Made by a program: the position numbers and the translations under genes. Below, in pieces: positions 1 to 11,294 of a stretch of 64,000 bases of DNA (position 1 is its first letter; each line of letters starts with the position of its first letter). The notes below the pieces were generated by a model that was not told the DNA's origin, ran no database searches, and worked only from the letters and a program-made list of their open reading frames with translations. This stretch comes from Acuticoccus sediminis (lineage in GTDB: Bacteria > Pseudomonadota > Alphaproteobacteria > Rhizobiales > Amorphaceae): assembly GCF_003258595.1 (NCBI RefSeq), contig NZ_QHHQ01000007.1, positions 1-64,000 on the forward strand, in the 5' to 3' direction.

Positions 1-518
1 GGTGTGAGATCCGCAGGGACAACGCCGCCCACGTTTCTCTTTCTTCGCATTCACTTGTCAAAGAGCCCGGTACCCAGTGGCACCGTGGAAGACCATGTCT
101 TCCTGAATTCAGCGGAAAGAAGCCCCTGTCCCGATCTCTCGGGCCATCCGGCTCGACTTTCCGTGGAAAAGTGACGGGCCGGCAGCGCCAGAAGGCGGCG
201 TCGCCCCGTCGGTGGATGGGGATATACTCAGAGGGGCCTTGGGTGTCAACGACCGATTCGCAAAAAGTTCACGCGAAACGAACGGTCCTGTGATCGAGGG
301 TGCGTAAGTCACTGTAAAAACGTAGGAAAACGGGCCGGCGCGCGAATCGGTGCGGGACGCATGTGCGACGCGATGCACATCGTGCCACGCTCCAGCCCGG
401 GAGAAGGTGAGGGCGCGGAGTCAACCCCGGCCGCCGGGCGCGACGAAGTTCCATCCTTTCGTCGTGATTTCCGATCCCTTAGAAGGAAAGACTGTGTTTG
501 CGTAAGTGAGGATCGACC
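1..518. other. Intergenic region upstream of the M23 peptidase gene
   Basis: I see no gene here on either strand. The short minus-strand frames (for example 109-378) have Arg/Ser/Pro-rich translations without domain character and no ribosome binding site. The last 45 bases before the gene at 519 are relatively A+T-rich and end in a GAGGATC ribosome binding site, so the promoter probably lies in the right half. No tRNA or terminator with a U tract was recognised. Confidence 0.5.
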
Positions 519-2462
519 GTGGCCATAGACAGCCGCAAGCCAAGAGCCGTCGAACTCGGTGACGAACCGCCGATCATGATGGGCGATGCCGACCCGTCAC
601 GATATTCCCGGCGGGGCGTCAGCGTGCGCTGGCTGTTCGGCGCGGTGGTGACCGCCATCACCTCCACCGCCCTGATGGGAGGCGCCCTCTTCGCCGCCCT
701 CGACGGGCGCTACGTCGTCTCCGCGGAGGCCGCGCCGATCCGCGATCCCGAGGTCCCTCGCGCGCGCAAGGGAGAGAAGGGGGACCGCGTGCGTCCGACC
801 TTCGAGACCGTGTCCTCCCGGCGGATCATCGAGATCGCGACCGTGGTGCGCCGTGGAGACGAACGGGTCATCGCCAAGCGCCCCTACGTCATGGTGAACG
901 CCTCGCTGGTCCTCGACCCGGGCGAGATCGGCTCCATCCCGACGTTCAACGCCCGCGAGCTGGTGTCGACCGAGACCAAGGCGAGCACCAGCGCGGCCGA
1001 CACCATCTCCTCGCAGGAAGTCGACGGCGAGATCACCGTGTCGGTGTCGGACTTCCCGCTCGAGGAGGGCGTCACCTTCCAGGAGGACCTCGAGCTGAAG
1101 GACGGCGAGGTCGCCCGGCAGCTTCGCGGCACCGAGACGCCGGTGGCCGAGGGCGCGGAGGGCGAGCCGGCCGCGACCGGGCCGCTGCTGGCGTCGGCCA
1201 ACGGGACCGGGTTCGTCGACGACGGCTCGTTCGTGGACCCGTCCGAGGAGGTGGCCCCGAACGTCGTCGTCATTCCGGAGAACGTGTCGGAGCTGGTCAA
1301 GACCATCGACGTCGACGACGACGCCCCCAGCGACAACGAGCTCGTGGAGCTCGTCCAGCCGGGCGACACGCTGTCGAAGATCCTCGTCGGCAGCGGCGTC
1401 TCCGCCCACGACGTGAAGGCCATCGACGCGGTGCTGCGGGACGTCGGCGTGCAGACGCTGCGCCCCGGCCAGACGCTGCGCATCGCCTTCCAGCTCGACG
1501 AGGAGGGGGAGGAGGCGCAGCGCCGCCCGTCGCGCCTGTCGATCTACCAGAAGGACATCCACGTCGCGACGGTGGCGATGACCGACAGCGGCGAGTTCGT
1601 GCTGGGCGAGGCGCCGACCGGGCCCGCGCCGGACGTCAGTAGCCTCCAGGTGGCCGCGCCGCGCAGCAAGACGCCGTCGATCTACAACAGCCTCTACCAG
1701 ACGGCGATCGACCACGAGCTGCCGGACCGCGTGCGCGACATCCTCGTCGCCACATATGCCAACGAGGTGGACTACAATTCCTCCGTGCGCGCCGGCGACT
1801 CGCTGATGGTGCTGCACTCGCAGGTCCCCGAAGGGGCCGAAGAACCGGCCGAGCTCCTCTTCGCATCGCTCCGCGTGGGCGGCGTGGACAAGCGCTTCTA
1901 CCGCTTCAAGTCCAACGACGGGACGATCGACTATTATGACGAGGACGGCCGCACCGGCGACCGCTTCCTCATGCGCAAGCCCATGGAGCGCGGCATCTAT
2001 CGCTCGGGGTACGGCATGCGCCGCCACCCGATCCTGCGCCGTCAGCGCATGCACAAGGGCGTCGACTACGCGGCGCCGCGCGGCACGCAGATCTACGCGG
2101 CCGGCGACGGTGTCGTGACGGCGGCGGGCTGGAAGGCGGGCTACGGCCGGTGGGTCGCGATCCAGCACCTCAACGGCTACATGACCGGCTACGCCCACCA
2201 GTCGCAGATCGCCAAGGGCATCAAGCCCGGCGTCCGGGTGAAGCAGGGCCAGGTGATCGGCTATGTCGGCTCGACCGGCTACTCGACCGGCCCGCACCTC
2301 CACTTCGAGGTGCACGTCAACGGGCGTCCCGTGAACCCGCTGAAGATCCGCCTGCGCCGCGGCAAGGAACTGTCAGGCGATCAGCTGGTCGCCTTCCGCT
2401 CGGAACGCGACCGGATCGAGGCGCTGCTGGAAGAGAAGCGGATCGAGGTCGCCCGCCGCTGA
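519..2462 (+). CDS. M23 family metallopeptidase with LysM-like domain, membrane anchored
   Basis: Predicted zinc endopeptidase that cuts peptide cross-bridges of peptidoglycan, or an inactive amidase activator of the same fold. The 647-residue protein has one membrane segment near residues 35-60, a long acidic linker, a LysM/OapA-like segment near residues 285-330 (QPGDTLSKIL, RPGQTLRIAF) and a C-terminal LytM domain. Both zinc motifs are present: H512-x3-D516 (MHKGVDYAAPRGT) and HLHFEVH near residue 594, so I expect an active enzyme. The start is GTG, with GAGGATC six bases upstream. It is probably transcribed alone. A GC hairpin with one bulged base follows at 2464-2492. The exact substrate cannot be read from sequence. 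Confidence 0.92.
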   Translation: MAIDSRKPRAVELGDEPPIMMGDADPSRYSRRGVSVRWLFGAVVTAITSTALMGGALFAALDGRYVVSAEAAPIRDPEVPRARKGEKGDRVRPTFETVSSRRIIEIATVVRRGDERVIAKRPYVMVNASLVLDPGEIGSIPTFNARELVSTETKASTSAADTISSQEVDGEITVSVSDFPLEEGVTFQEDLELKDGEVARQLRGTETPVAEGAEGEPAATGPLLASANGTGFVDDGSFVDPSEEVAPNVVVIPENVSELVKTIDVDDDAPSDNELVELVQPGDTLSKILVGSGVSAHDVKAIDAVLRDVGVQTLRPGQTLRIAFQLDEEGEEAQRRPSRLSIYQKDIHVATVAMTDSGEFVLGEAPTGPAPDVSSLQVAAPRSKTPSIYNSLYQTAIDHELPDRVRDILVATYANEVDYNSSVRAGDSLMVLHSQVPEGAEEPAELLFASLRVGGVDKRFYRFKSNDGTIDYYDEDGRTGDRFLMRKPMERGIYRSGYGMRRHPILRRQRMHKGVDYAAPRGTQIYAAGDGVVTAAGWKAGYGRWVAIQHLNGYMTGYAHQSQIAKGIKPGVRVKQGQVIGYVGSTGYSTGPHLHFEVHVNGRPVNPLKIRLRRGKELSGDQLVAFRSERDRIEALLEEKRIEVARR

Positions 2463-2463
2463 A

Positions 2464-2492
2464 CCGTCCCGCGCTCCATGAAGCGCGGACGG
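2464..2492 (+). terminator. Stem-loop after the M23 gene
   Basis: CCGTCCCGCGCT pairs with AGCGCGGACGG across a six-base loop, with one unpaired C. It begins two bases after the stop codon. There is no U tract, so it may act as an mRNA 3' stem rather than a strong intrinsic terminator. Confidence 0.4.
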
Positions 2493-2627
2493 GGCTCCGG
2501 CCCTTCCTGATACGGGGACCGGCCCAGCCGCCCGGGCCGGCGGGCAGGGGACCTTCCCTCGGCGGGGGCCGGGCTCCCGGGTGTCCCGACGATGCGCGCG
2601 TCCGGACCGGCGCCGGCGGCGTCCCGG

Positions 2628-3026
2628 TCAGGCGAAGAGGCGGCGCGGGCGTCGGGGCTTGGTGGCGGCGACGCCGGGGCGGGGCCGCATCGCGAGGTCG
2701 TCCCCGGACGTGAGGACCAGCGGCAGACTCGCGAGGACCGCGCCGGACATGAGGGCGGCGACCACCGGTCCCAGGCAGAATGACGCGCCGATGGCGGCGG
2801 CGATGATCAGCACCCCGAACGTACGGTCGGGCCGGACCAGCGCGGCGAGCGCGAAGAGGCTGACGAGGACGCTGAAGGTGGCGCCGCAGGCTGCGAGGAC
2901 CGTCTGCACCGGCGTCAGCGGGTCGGCGAGCGGCTGCAGGAGGCCGGGCAGGGGGACCGGGACGAGCGTCGCCATACACGCTCCCGCCCCGAACAGCGCA
3001 GCGGTGACCGATCCGTAACGCAGCAT
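2628..3026 (-). CDS. Small hydrophobic membrane protein, unknown function
   Basis: A 132-residue protein made almost entirely of hydrophobic stretches, with roughly four membrane segments (about residues 5-25, 40-62, 66-86 and 87-108) and a basic tail ending KPRRPRRLFA. I do not recognise a family. The gene is supported by GGAGG six bases before the ATG and by a plausible sigma-70-type promoter just upstream. It converges on the M23 gene and has no partner on its strand. It could be a small stress or envelope protein, but the sequence does not say which. Confidence 0.55.
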   Translation of the reverse strand: MLRYGSVTAALFGAGACMATLVPVPLPGLLQPLADPLTPVQTVLAACGATFSVLVSLFALAALVRPDRTFGVLIIAAAIGASFCLGPVVAALMSGAVLASLPLVLTSGDDLAMRPRPGVAATKPRRPRRLFA

Positions 3027-3503
3027 TGCACGCCTCCAAAGCCTGAACGCGGGCGGACGATATCAACTTAAGGGTAGATATGCAATTTCAGGTTTATATT
3101 GCCTGCCGCGTCCATAAATCAGGCGGCCAAGTGCCCCGGTCTCCGGATGGATCCGCAAGCGCGGCGCGAGCCGGATACTTCCGTCCCGGACGAATGCGTC
3201 CAAACCCGGCAGCATGATGCCACTGGATCGCTTCAATTTCACCAGCCGATAAAGCAGGGATCCGAAGTTCGCCGAACCGGCCGTCCGTGCGATCCGGAGT
3301 GAGCGTCGCCGCCGGTGCGGGCCTCCTGCAATCCCGGGGTGTCGGCGCCGAGATCCCGGCCGGATGTGCCGAGAGGACACATCGCCAATCCCCTGACGTC
3401 AGGAGCGCCGGATATTCGGAGCGGCATCTGGCGGCGCATCGGGCCACCGCACAAGAATTGTCACGGCGCCGTATGGGGCCGCGGCCCGGCGGGGGCGGTG
3501 GGC
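3027..3503. other. Intergenic region between the small membrane protein gene and clpB
   Basis: About 480 bases with no convincing gene. Short frames on both strands are Arg/Pro-rich and lack start signals. The left edge holds the candidate promoter of the minus-strand gene that ends at 2628. The right edge is the clpB terminator. Nothing else was recognised. Confidence 0.5.
3057..3085 (-). promoter_or_regulatory. Candidate promoter of the small membrane protein gene
   Basis: On the minus strand, TTGCAT (3080-3085) is followed after 17 bases by TATCGT (3057-3062). This is spaced like a housekeeping promoter, about 30 bases before the start codon, in a locally A+T-rich patch. It is a motif match only. 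Confidence 0.3.
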
Positions 3504-3533
3504 AAGAAAAAGCCGGCCCCTCGAGGGGCCGGC
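3504..3533 (-). terminator. Intrinsic terminator of clpB
   Basis: Read on the minus strand, GCCGGCCCC and GGGGCCGGC form a perfect stem (3512-3533), followed by TTTTTCTT. It lies about a dozen bases after the clpB stop codon. This is a classical rho-independent terminator. Confidence 0.85.
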
Positions 3534-3544
3534 TGGTGGCGGCG

Positions 3545-6136
<2,592 letters not shown>

Positions 6137-6440
6137 GGGTCCTCCTGGTCCCGGCGCGCGGCGAGAGACGCCCGCGTGCCGTCACGTGGATGGCGCGGCG
6201 CAGGTGCCACCGCGAGTGCCGCTGTGAGAGCCGGCACCGACAGAAAGATAATGCGTTCAACGCCGAGCAAAAGGCACGATCGACGCTTCTCGTGGCGCTT
6301 TCGCATGTTGCAGCGACGGGGCGATTGACGCCGTGCTAAACCGCGAAAGGACCCCATGGAAATGCGTGACGGATCGGCCGTCGTCTCCTATCTTCGGATG
6401 ACGATACCGGACGAACGGGCCGCACATCGGGAGTAGTCGG
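6137..6440. other. Divergent intergenic region between clpB and a small membrane protein gene
   Basis: About 300 bases shared by two divergent genes. It must carry the clpB promoter (minus strand) and the promoter of the gene at 6441. The part around 6240-6320 is A+T-rich compared with its surroundings, but I cannot assign a confident heat-shock or housekeeping promoter. No gene was seen. Confidence 0.4.
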
Positions 6441-6776
6441 ATGCGCCGTACTCATGATTATCGTCTTATTCGCTTCCTGGCCGGGCACGCGGCCGTCGGC
6501 GCGCTGATCGCCGTCGCTGCCGTCTCCCTCCTCGTCATCGGCGACGTCGGCGGGCTGCGCGGCCTCGTGATGCGCAACGACGCCGGGTATCTGGCGCTTG
6601 CCGTGATGCTGGGCTTCTTCGTCATCACTTTCGCGAGCGTGCAGATGAGCGTCGCGCTGATGCTCCACACCGGGGAGGAGCCTGCCGGCCGCAAGGACCG
6701 GGACGTTCCCGCCGGCATGAAGCTCCAGCCGATCCGCATCACCGCCCGGGACCACCGCCCGACACGGCGCTACTGA
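6441..6776 (+). CDS. Small two-helix membrane protein, unknown function
   Basis: 111 residues with two predicted membrane helices (about residues 17-38 and 49-72) and a polar, basic C-terminal tail (KLQPIRITARDHRPTRRY). I do not recognise a named family, though small proteins of this layout are common in Hyphomicrobiales. The gene is supported by GGGAG eight bases before the ATG and by a clear hydrophobic pattern. It is divergent from clpB and followed by about 600 bases without a gene. Confidence 0.7.
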   Translation: MRRTHDYRLIRFLAGHAAVGALIAVAAVSLLVIGDVGGLRGLVMRNDAGYLALAVMLGFFVITFASVQMSVALMLHTGEEPAGRKDRDVPAGMKLQPIRITARDHRPTRRY

Positions 6777-7391
6777 CGCTCCGCCCGGTCCGGTCCTCAC
6801 CGGGCCGCCCATGACGACGGCGGGCCGAACCGCGCGCCGCCCGGTCGAGGTCCCGCGGCGAGCCGGGAAGGCCGATCGGACGGCGCGCATTCGAGTGCCG
6901 CCGTCGCGAAAGAGCACTCGATCGCGGCGGGTTCGGCTAGCACGAATACACAGGGCCGGGCGCTCTCGGTCCATAAGCGTATCTTGCCGCCGGATCGACC
7001 CGGCGGGCAGCCGCCCGGCATGCCGTCGCCGCGTTGCCGTCGAGCCCGGCCACACTCGCCGCGACCGGCTCGCCCGGTAGCCCGTTGCCGCATGGGTCGC
7101 CTCCAGCCGAGCCGTTCAGGCACCCTCCGCCGATCCGCGCACGAGGACCCGATTCGGCGCTCCGGGAGGGTCAAGAATTTGTACGGATGACTCATATCCG
7201 AACCCGATCGAGGGCCGGTCGATCGTCCGGGGCGACAGGAAATTTCCGACTGGATCTGCTACCGGAATGCCGCTTCCCAGATGCGACGCGGGGTTAGGCC
7301 GAGCTTATCGCTGCGACCGCTGCATCGCCCGCGTCACCACGTTTTTGCCAAAAAGCCTGTTGACGCTCGGCGGTTAGGCATGCCGTTATAA
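6777..7391. other. Long intergenic region before the ABC transporter operon
   Basis: About 615 bases in which I see no gene; frames are Arg-rich and lack initiation signals. It holds a ten-base palindrome GGAAATTTCC at 7238-7247, a possible operator, and near its right end TTGACG (7360-7365) and TATAAG (7387-7392). The last two may belong to the operon promoter, although they are too far apart (21 bases) to be an ideal pair. Confidence 0.4.
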
Positions 7392-8525
7392 GTGGCACCA
7401 AGCAACCTGACGGGTGACGCCCTGAGCTCACAACGAGAGACACCAGGCGCCGCGGTTAAGTTCGACGGCGTGCAAAAGAGTTACGACGGGGAGACCCTCG
7501 TCGTGAAGGACCTGAACCTCGACATCCGAGCCGGGGAATTCCTCACGATGCTCGGGCCGTCCGGTTCGGGCAAGACCACCTGCCTCATGATGCTCGCCGG
7601 CTTCGAGCCACCCACGCACGGCGAGATCTTCCTGGACGGCCAGCCGATCGGCCAGCTCCCGCCCCACAAACGGGGCATCGGCATGGTGTTCCAGAACTAC
7701 GCCCTCTTCCCCCACATGACCGTCGGCGAGAACCTCGCCTACCCGCTCAAGGTGCGGGGCCTGTCGAAGTCCGACATCAAGGCGAAGGTCGAGCGTGCGC
7801 TCGCGATGGTGGAGCTCTCCGGCTTCGGCGGCCGCCGCCCGGCCCAGCTCTCCGGCGGCCAGCAGCAGCGCATCGCCGTGGCGCGGGCGCTGGTGTTCGA
7901 ACCCAACCTCGTCCTGATGGACGAACCGCTCGGCGCGCTCGACAAGCAGCTGCGCGAGCAGATGCAGTACGAAATCAAGCACATCCACGAGAACCTCGGC
8001 GTCACCGTCGTCTACGTGACGCACGACCAGACCGAGGCGCTCACGATGTCGGACCGCGTCGCGGTCTTCAACGACGGCAAGATCCAGCAGCTGTCCCCGC
8101 CGGAGGAGCTCTACGAGCATCCGCACAACTCGTTCGTCGCCCAGTTCATCGGCGAGAACAACAAGCTGTCCGGCACCATCTCGAAGATGGTCAACGGCCA
8201 TTGCGAGGTGACCCTCGACACCGGCGCCACCGTCACGGCGGCGCCGATCAACGTCGAGGGCGAGGGCGCCCGCACGACCCTGTCGCTGCGGCCCGAGCGT
8301 GTGACGATCGGCCCGTCCGATTCCGACACGTCCCTCGACGGGCGCGTTGAGGAATTGATCTATCTGGGCGATACCATTCGCGCGCGACTTTCGGTTGCGG
8401 GGAACAGCGAGTTCATCGTCAAGGTGCCGAACCACAAGCGCACAGAGGCGCTGTCGGAAGGGTCCAACGTCACGGTCGGCTGGTCCACCGAGGACTGCCA
8501 CGCGCTCGACCCGATCGCCACCTGA
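7392..8525 (+). CDS. Spermidine/putrescine-type ABC transporter ATP-binding protein (PotA-like)
   Basis: Energises import by the transporter encoded in the next three genes. The 377-residue protein has Walker [10 protein letters not shown] (55-63), signature LSGGQQQR, Walker B LVLMDEP and the H-loop in [10 protein letters not shown], then a C-terminal TOBE/MOP-type regulatory domain (about residues 245-375), as in PotA, FbpC and MalK. The start is uncertain. GTG at 7392 follows an in-frame TAA and overlaps a TATAAG box, yet no other ATG, GTG or TTG precedes the first ABC strand. The substrate class (polyamine-like) is inferred from the whole operon; iron or another small molecule is not excluded. 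Confidence 0.9.
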   Translation: MAPSNLTGDALSSQRETPGAAVKFDGVQKSYDGETLVVKDLNLDIRAGEFLTMLGPSGSGKTTCLMMLAGFEPPTHGEIFLDGQPIGQLPPHKRGIGMVFQNYALFPHMTVGENLAYPLKVRGLSKSDIKAKVERALAMVELSGFGGRRPAQLSGGQQQRIAVARALVFEPNLVLMDEPLGALDKQLREQMQYEIKHIHENLGVTVVYVTHDQTEALTMSDRVAVFNDGKIQQLSPPEELYEHPHNSFVAQFIGENNKLSGTISKMVNGHCEVTLDTGATVTAAPINVEGEGARTTLSLRPERVTIGPSDSDTSLDGRVEELIYLGDTIRARLSVAGNSEFIVKVPNHKRTEALSEGSNVTVGWSTEDCHALDPIAT

Positions 8526-8639
8526 CGGGGCCCGGCTGGCCACGCCGCCGCATCGCGTCGCACATCCGGGCCGGCCACGACGCCGGCCGAAGGACGACAG
8601 GCCGGTTCACCGGCGAAATCAAACAAGGGAGAAGTCATC

Positions 8640-9746
8640 TTGTTAAGGCACATTCTGATCGGCACGACCGCGTCGCTGCTCGGCATCGGCGCAGCCGTCG
8701 CGCAGGAGCCGCTCAACATCGTGTCCTGGGGCGGCGCCTACTCGATGAGCCAGCGCAAGGCTTATCACGAGCCCTACTCCGAGAAGACGGGCATCCAGAT
8801 CCTCGAGGAGGACAAGTCCAACCAGGCGCTCGCCGGCATCCGCAGCCAGGTCGAGGCCGGCAACGTGACCTGGGACGTCGTCGACATGCTGCAGGCCGAT
8901 GCCCAGCGTGCCTGTGACGAAGGCCTGCTCGAGGAGATCCCGTTCGACCAGCTCGCGACGGCGCCCGACGGCACCCCGGCGGCCGACGACTTCATCGAGG
9001 GCACCACCGGCGACTGCTTCGTGCCGCAGATCCTCTACGCCACCATGTTCGCCTACAACACCAAGGCGTACCCGGACGGCGGGCCGAAGACGGTCGCGGA
9101 CATCTGGGACGTCGAGAAGTTCCCCGGCACCCGCTCGTTCGAGAAGATCCCGCAGAAGAACCTCGAGTGGGCATTGATCGCCGACGGCGTCGATCCGGCC
9201 GAAGTCTATGACGTGCTGGCCACGCAGGAGGGCCAGGACCGCGCCTTCGCCAAGCTCGACGAGCTGAAGGACCACATCATCTGGTGGGACGCCGGCGCAC
9301 AGCCGCCGCAGATGCTGGCCGACGGCGAGGCGAACATCGTCACCGCCTACAACGGCCGCATCTTCAACGCCCAGGTCAACGAAGGCCAGCCCTTCGAGAT
9401 CATGTGGGACGGTCAGATGTTCGAGGTCGACGGCTGGGTCGTCCCCGTGGACACCGGCCAGTTCGAAGAGATCATGGACTACCTGAAGTTCGCCACCGAC
9501 ACCCAGCGGCTGGCCGACCAGGCGAAGTGGATCTCCTACGCTCCGGCGCGTAACTCCTCGGTCGACCTCGTGGGCAACCTCTGGAAGGAGGAGGGCGGCA
9601 AGGCCGTCGAGACCGACATCGACATGAAGCCGCACATGCCGACCTCGCCCGAGAACTTCCAGAACGCGATCCAGTTCAACACCGACTTCTGGGCCGACTA
9701 CGGCGACGCGCTCGAGGAGCGCTTCAACGCCTGGCTCAACTCGTAA
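8640..9746 (+). CDS. Periplasmic substrate-binding protein, PotD/spermidine-putrescine family
   Basis: Captures the substrate in the periplasm and delivers it to the permeases. The 368-residue protein starts at TTG with AGGGAGA eight bases upstream. It has a Sec signal peptide (about 1-21, cleavage near AVAQ-EP) and begins the mature domain with LNIVSWGGAY, the typical opening of PotD-like bacterial binding proteins (SBP_bac family). Repeated Trp and acidic residues (IIWWDAGAQPPQM, DGWVVPVD) suit recognition of a cationic ligand, which is an inference. It lies between the ATPase and permease genes, and its stop is followed by a series of GC hairpins. Confidence 0.92.
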   Translation: MLRHILIGTTASLLGIGAAVAQEPLNIVSWGGAYSMSQRKAYHEPYSEKTGIQILEEDKSNQALAGIRSQVEAGNVTWDVVDMLQADAQRACDEGLLEEIPFDQLATAPDGTPAADDFIEGTTGDCFVPQILYATMFAYNTKAYPDGGPKTVADIWDVEKFPGTRSFEKIPQKNLEWALIADGVDPAEVYDVLATQEGQDRAFAKLDELKDHIIWWDAGAQPPQMLADGEANIVTAYNGRIFNAQVNEGQPFEIMWDGQMFEVDGWVVPVDTGQFEEIMDYLKFATDTQRLADQAKWISYAPARNSSVDLVGNLWKEEGGKAVETDIDMKPHMPTSPENFQNAIQFNTDFWADYGDALEERFNAWLNS

Positions 9747-10006
9747 CGAGCGACAGGGGCGCCCGACCGCGCCCCTACAATTTGAATCGGGCGCGGTCAC
9801 GCGCCCGGCGATCGGGAACGGGGCGCGGCGTCGCGTCCCGGACCATCCGGGGCGTCGGGCGCGCCCAGATGCCCCGGCATCCCGGAACGTGGCGGGCGTC
9901 CGGCGTGCGCCGCGTCCGCTTGAAGGGGGCGCACCCGACGGGCGCTCCTACGGCTAAGAGGCGAGGGGACCACGCGCATTGACGCCAAGAGAGCATCGGA
10001 CCGAGC
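9747..10006 (+). repeat. Cluster of GC-rich stem-loops between binding-protein and permease genes
   Basis: GGGGCGC/GCGCCCC (9756-9775, six-base loop), GGGCGCG/CGCGCCC (9789-9806, four-base loop) and GGGGCGCG/CGCGTCCC (about 9820-9839) follow one another in a 260-base gap inside the operon. None has a U tract. Such intercistronic stems commonly stabilise the upstream message so that binding protein exceeds permease. That role is inferred, not shown. Confidence 0.5.
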
Positions 10007-11290
10007 ATGACTGACGCCGCCGTACCGGGGGCCATCCCAGTCCCCGAGCCGAAAGCCGCATTGACGACGGCGGACGGCAAGCCTCTGAAGCAGGCGCTCC
10101 GAAAGGCCAACGCCAAGGCCCGCCGCAACGCGCTGCTCCTCGTCCTGCCGCTCTTCGCGTTCCTGCTCATCACCTACACCATCCCCATCATCCAGATGAT
10201 GACGCGGTCGGTGTCGAACCCCGAGGTGGCGAGCTACCTGCCCAACACGGCGGAGGCCATCGCCGACTGGGACGGGACGGACCTTCCCTCCGAGGAGGTC
10301 TTCGCCGCGATGGCGACGGACCTCAAGAACGGCGGCCGCGCCACCATCGGCCGCGTCGCCGCCCGCCTCAACGCCGAGCTCGCGGGCATCCGCTCCACCA
10401 TGATGGGCGCCATGCGCTCGGCCGACGAGTTCCAGGCGCCCTTCAAGGAGGCGCTTCTCGCCGATGACGACGACTGGGGCGACCCGCGGCTCTGGAAGCT
10501 GATCCAGCGCGAGTCGCGGACGCTGACGCCGGCCTACTACCTCCGCGCGCTCGACTACGAGTACAACGAGGACGGCGACATCGTGCGCCGGCCGGACTAC
10601 CTGCGCGTCTACACCCAGACCTTCTGGCAGACCGCATGGATGAGCGCGCTCATCACCGTGCTGACGATCGTCCTCGGCTATCCTGTCGCGCACCTCCTCG
10701 CGACCCTGCCGGCCTCCCGCGCGAACCTCCTGATGATCCTCGTCCTGCTGCCGTTCTGGACGTCGCTCCTCGTGCGGACATCGGCGTGGATCGTGCTGCT
10801 CCAGCAGGAGGGCGTGGTGAACGACGTCCTTGTCCTCCTCCATGTCGTCGACGAGGACGGGCGCATCCGGATGATCTACAACCGGATCGGCACGATCGTG
10901 GCGATGACGCACATCCTGCTGCCGTTCATGATCCTGCCGCTCTACTCGGTCATGAAGACGATCCCGCCGTCGCTGACGCGCGCCGCCCGATCCATGGGCG
11001 CGACGCCGCTGAGGGCGCACCTCACGGTCTACATGCCGCTGACGGTCCCGGGGCTCGCGGCGGGTGTCCTGCTCGTCTTCATCCTGGCGATCGGGTACTA
11101 TATTACCCCGGCGCTGGTCGGCGGCGAGTCCGGCATCTTCATTTCCAACCTCATCGCCGACCGGATGACCGGCTCGCTGGCCCAGCTTCGCCTGGCGCTG
11201 GCGCTCGCCACCATCCTCCTCGTCGGGGTCCTCGTCCTCTACTGGCTGTTCAACAAGCTGGTGGGCGTGGACCGGCTGAAGTTCGGGTGA
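10007..11290 (+). CDS. ABC transporter permease, PotB-like, with large extracytoplasmic insert
   Basis: One of two membrane subunits of the polyamine-type importer. After a cytoplasmic N-terminus, membrane helix 1 lies near residues 42-63. It is followed by about 140 mostly hydrophilic residues, and the usual permease core starts near residue 205 (FWQTAWMSALITVL). The EAA loop (SLTRAARSMGATPLRAHLTV) that contacts the ATPase is present. At 427 residues it is about 150 longer than E. coli PotB. The extra length sits between helices 1 and 2, which would place it outside the membrane. It ends four bases before the next permease gene. Confidence 0.9.
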   Translation: MTDAAVPGAIPVPEPKAALTTADGKPLKQALRKANAKARRNALLLVLPLFAFLLITYTIPIIQMMTRSVSNPEVASYLPNTAEAIADWDGTDLPSEEVFAAMATDLKNGGRATIGRVAARLNAELAGIRSTMMGAMRSADEFQAPFKEALLADDDDWGDPRLWKLIQRESRTLTPAYYLRALDYEYNEDGDIVRRPDYLRVYTQTFWQTAWMSALITVLTIVLGYPVAHLLATLPASRANLLMILVLLPFWTSLLVRTSAWIVLLQQEGVVNDVLVLLHVVDEDGRIRMIYNRIGTIVAMTHILLPFMILPLYSVMKTIPPSLTRAARSMGATPLRAHLTVYMPLTVPGLAAGVLLVFILAIGYYITPALVGGESGIFISNLIADRMTGSLAQLRLALALATILLVGVLVLYWLFNKLVGVDRLKFG

Positions 11291-11294
11291 TCCG

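Noticed and set aside
597-2315. A 572-codon open frame on the minus strand
   Set aside because: It is antisense to the M23 gene; the translation is His/Arg/Val-rich with no recognisable domain.
6137-6330. Sigma-32 promoter for clpB
   Set aside because: I looked for CTTGAA and CCCAT-type elements on the minus strand. There are A+T-rich patches but no pair with proper spacing that I would report.
7238-7247. Palindrome GGAAATTTCC
   Set aside because: Perfect, but ten bases is short and it is isolated. It is mentioned in the regional entry and not listed as an operator.
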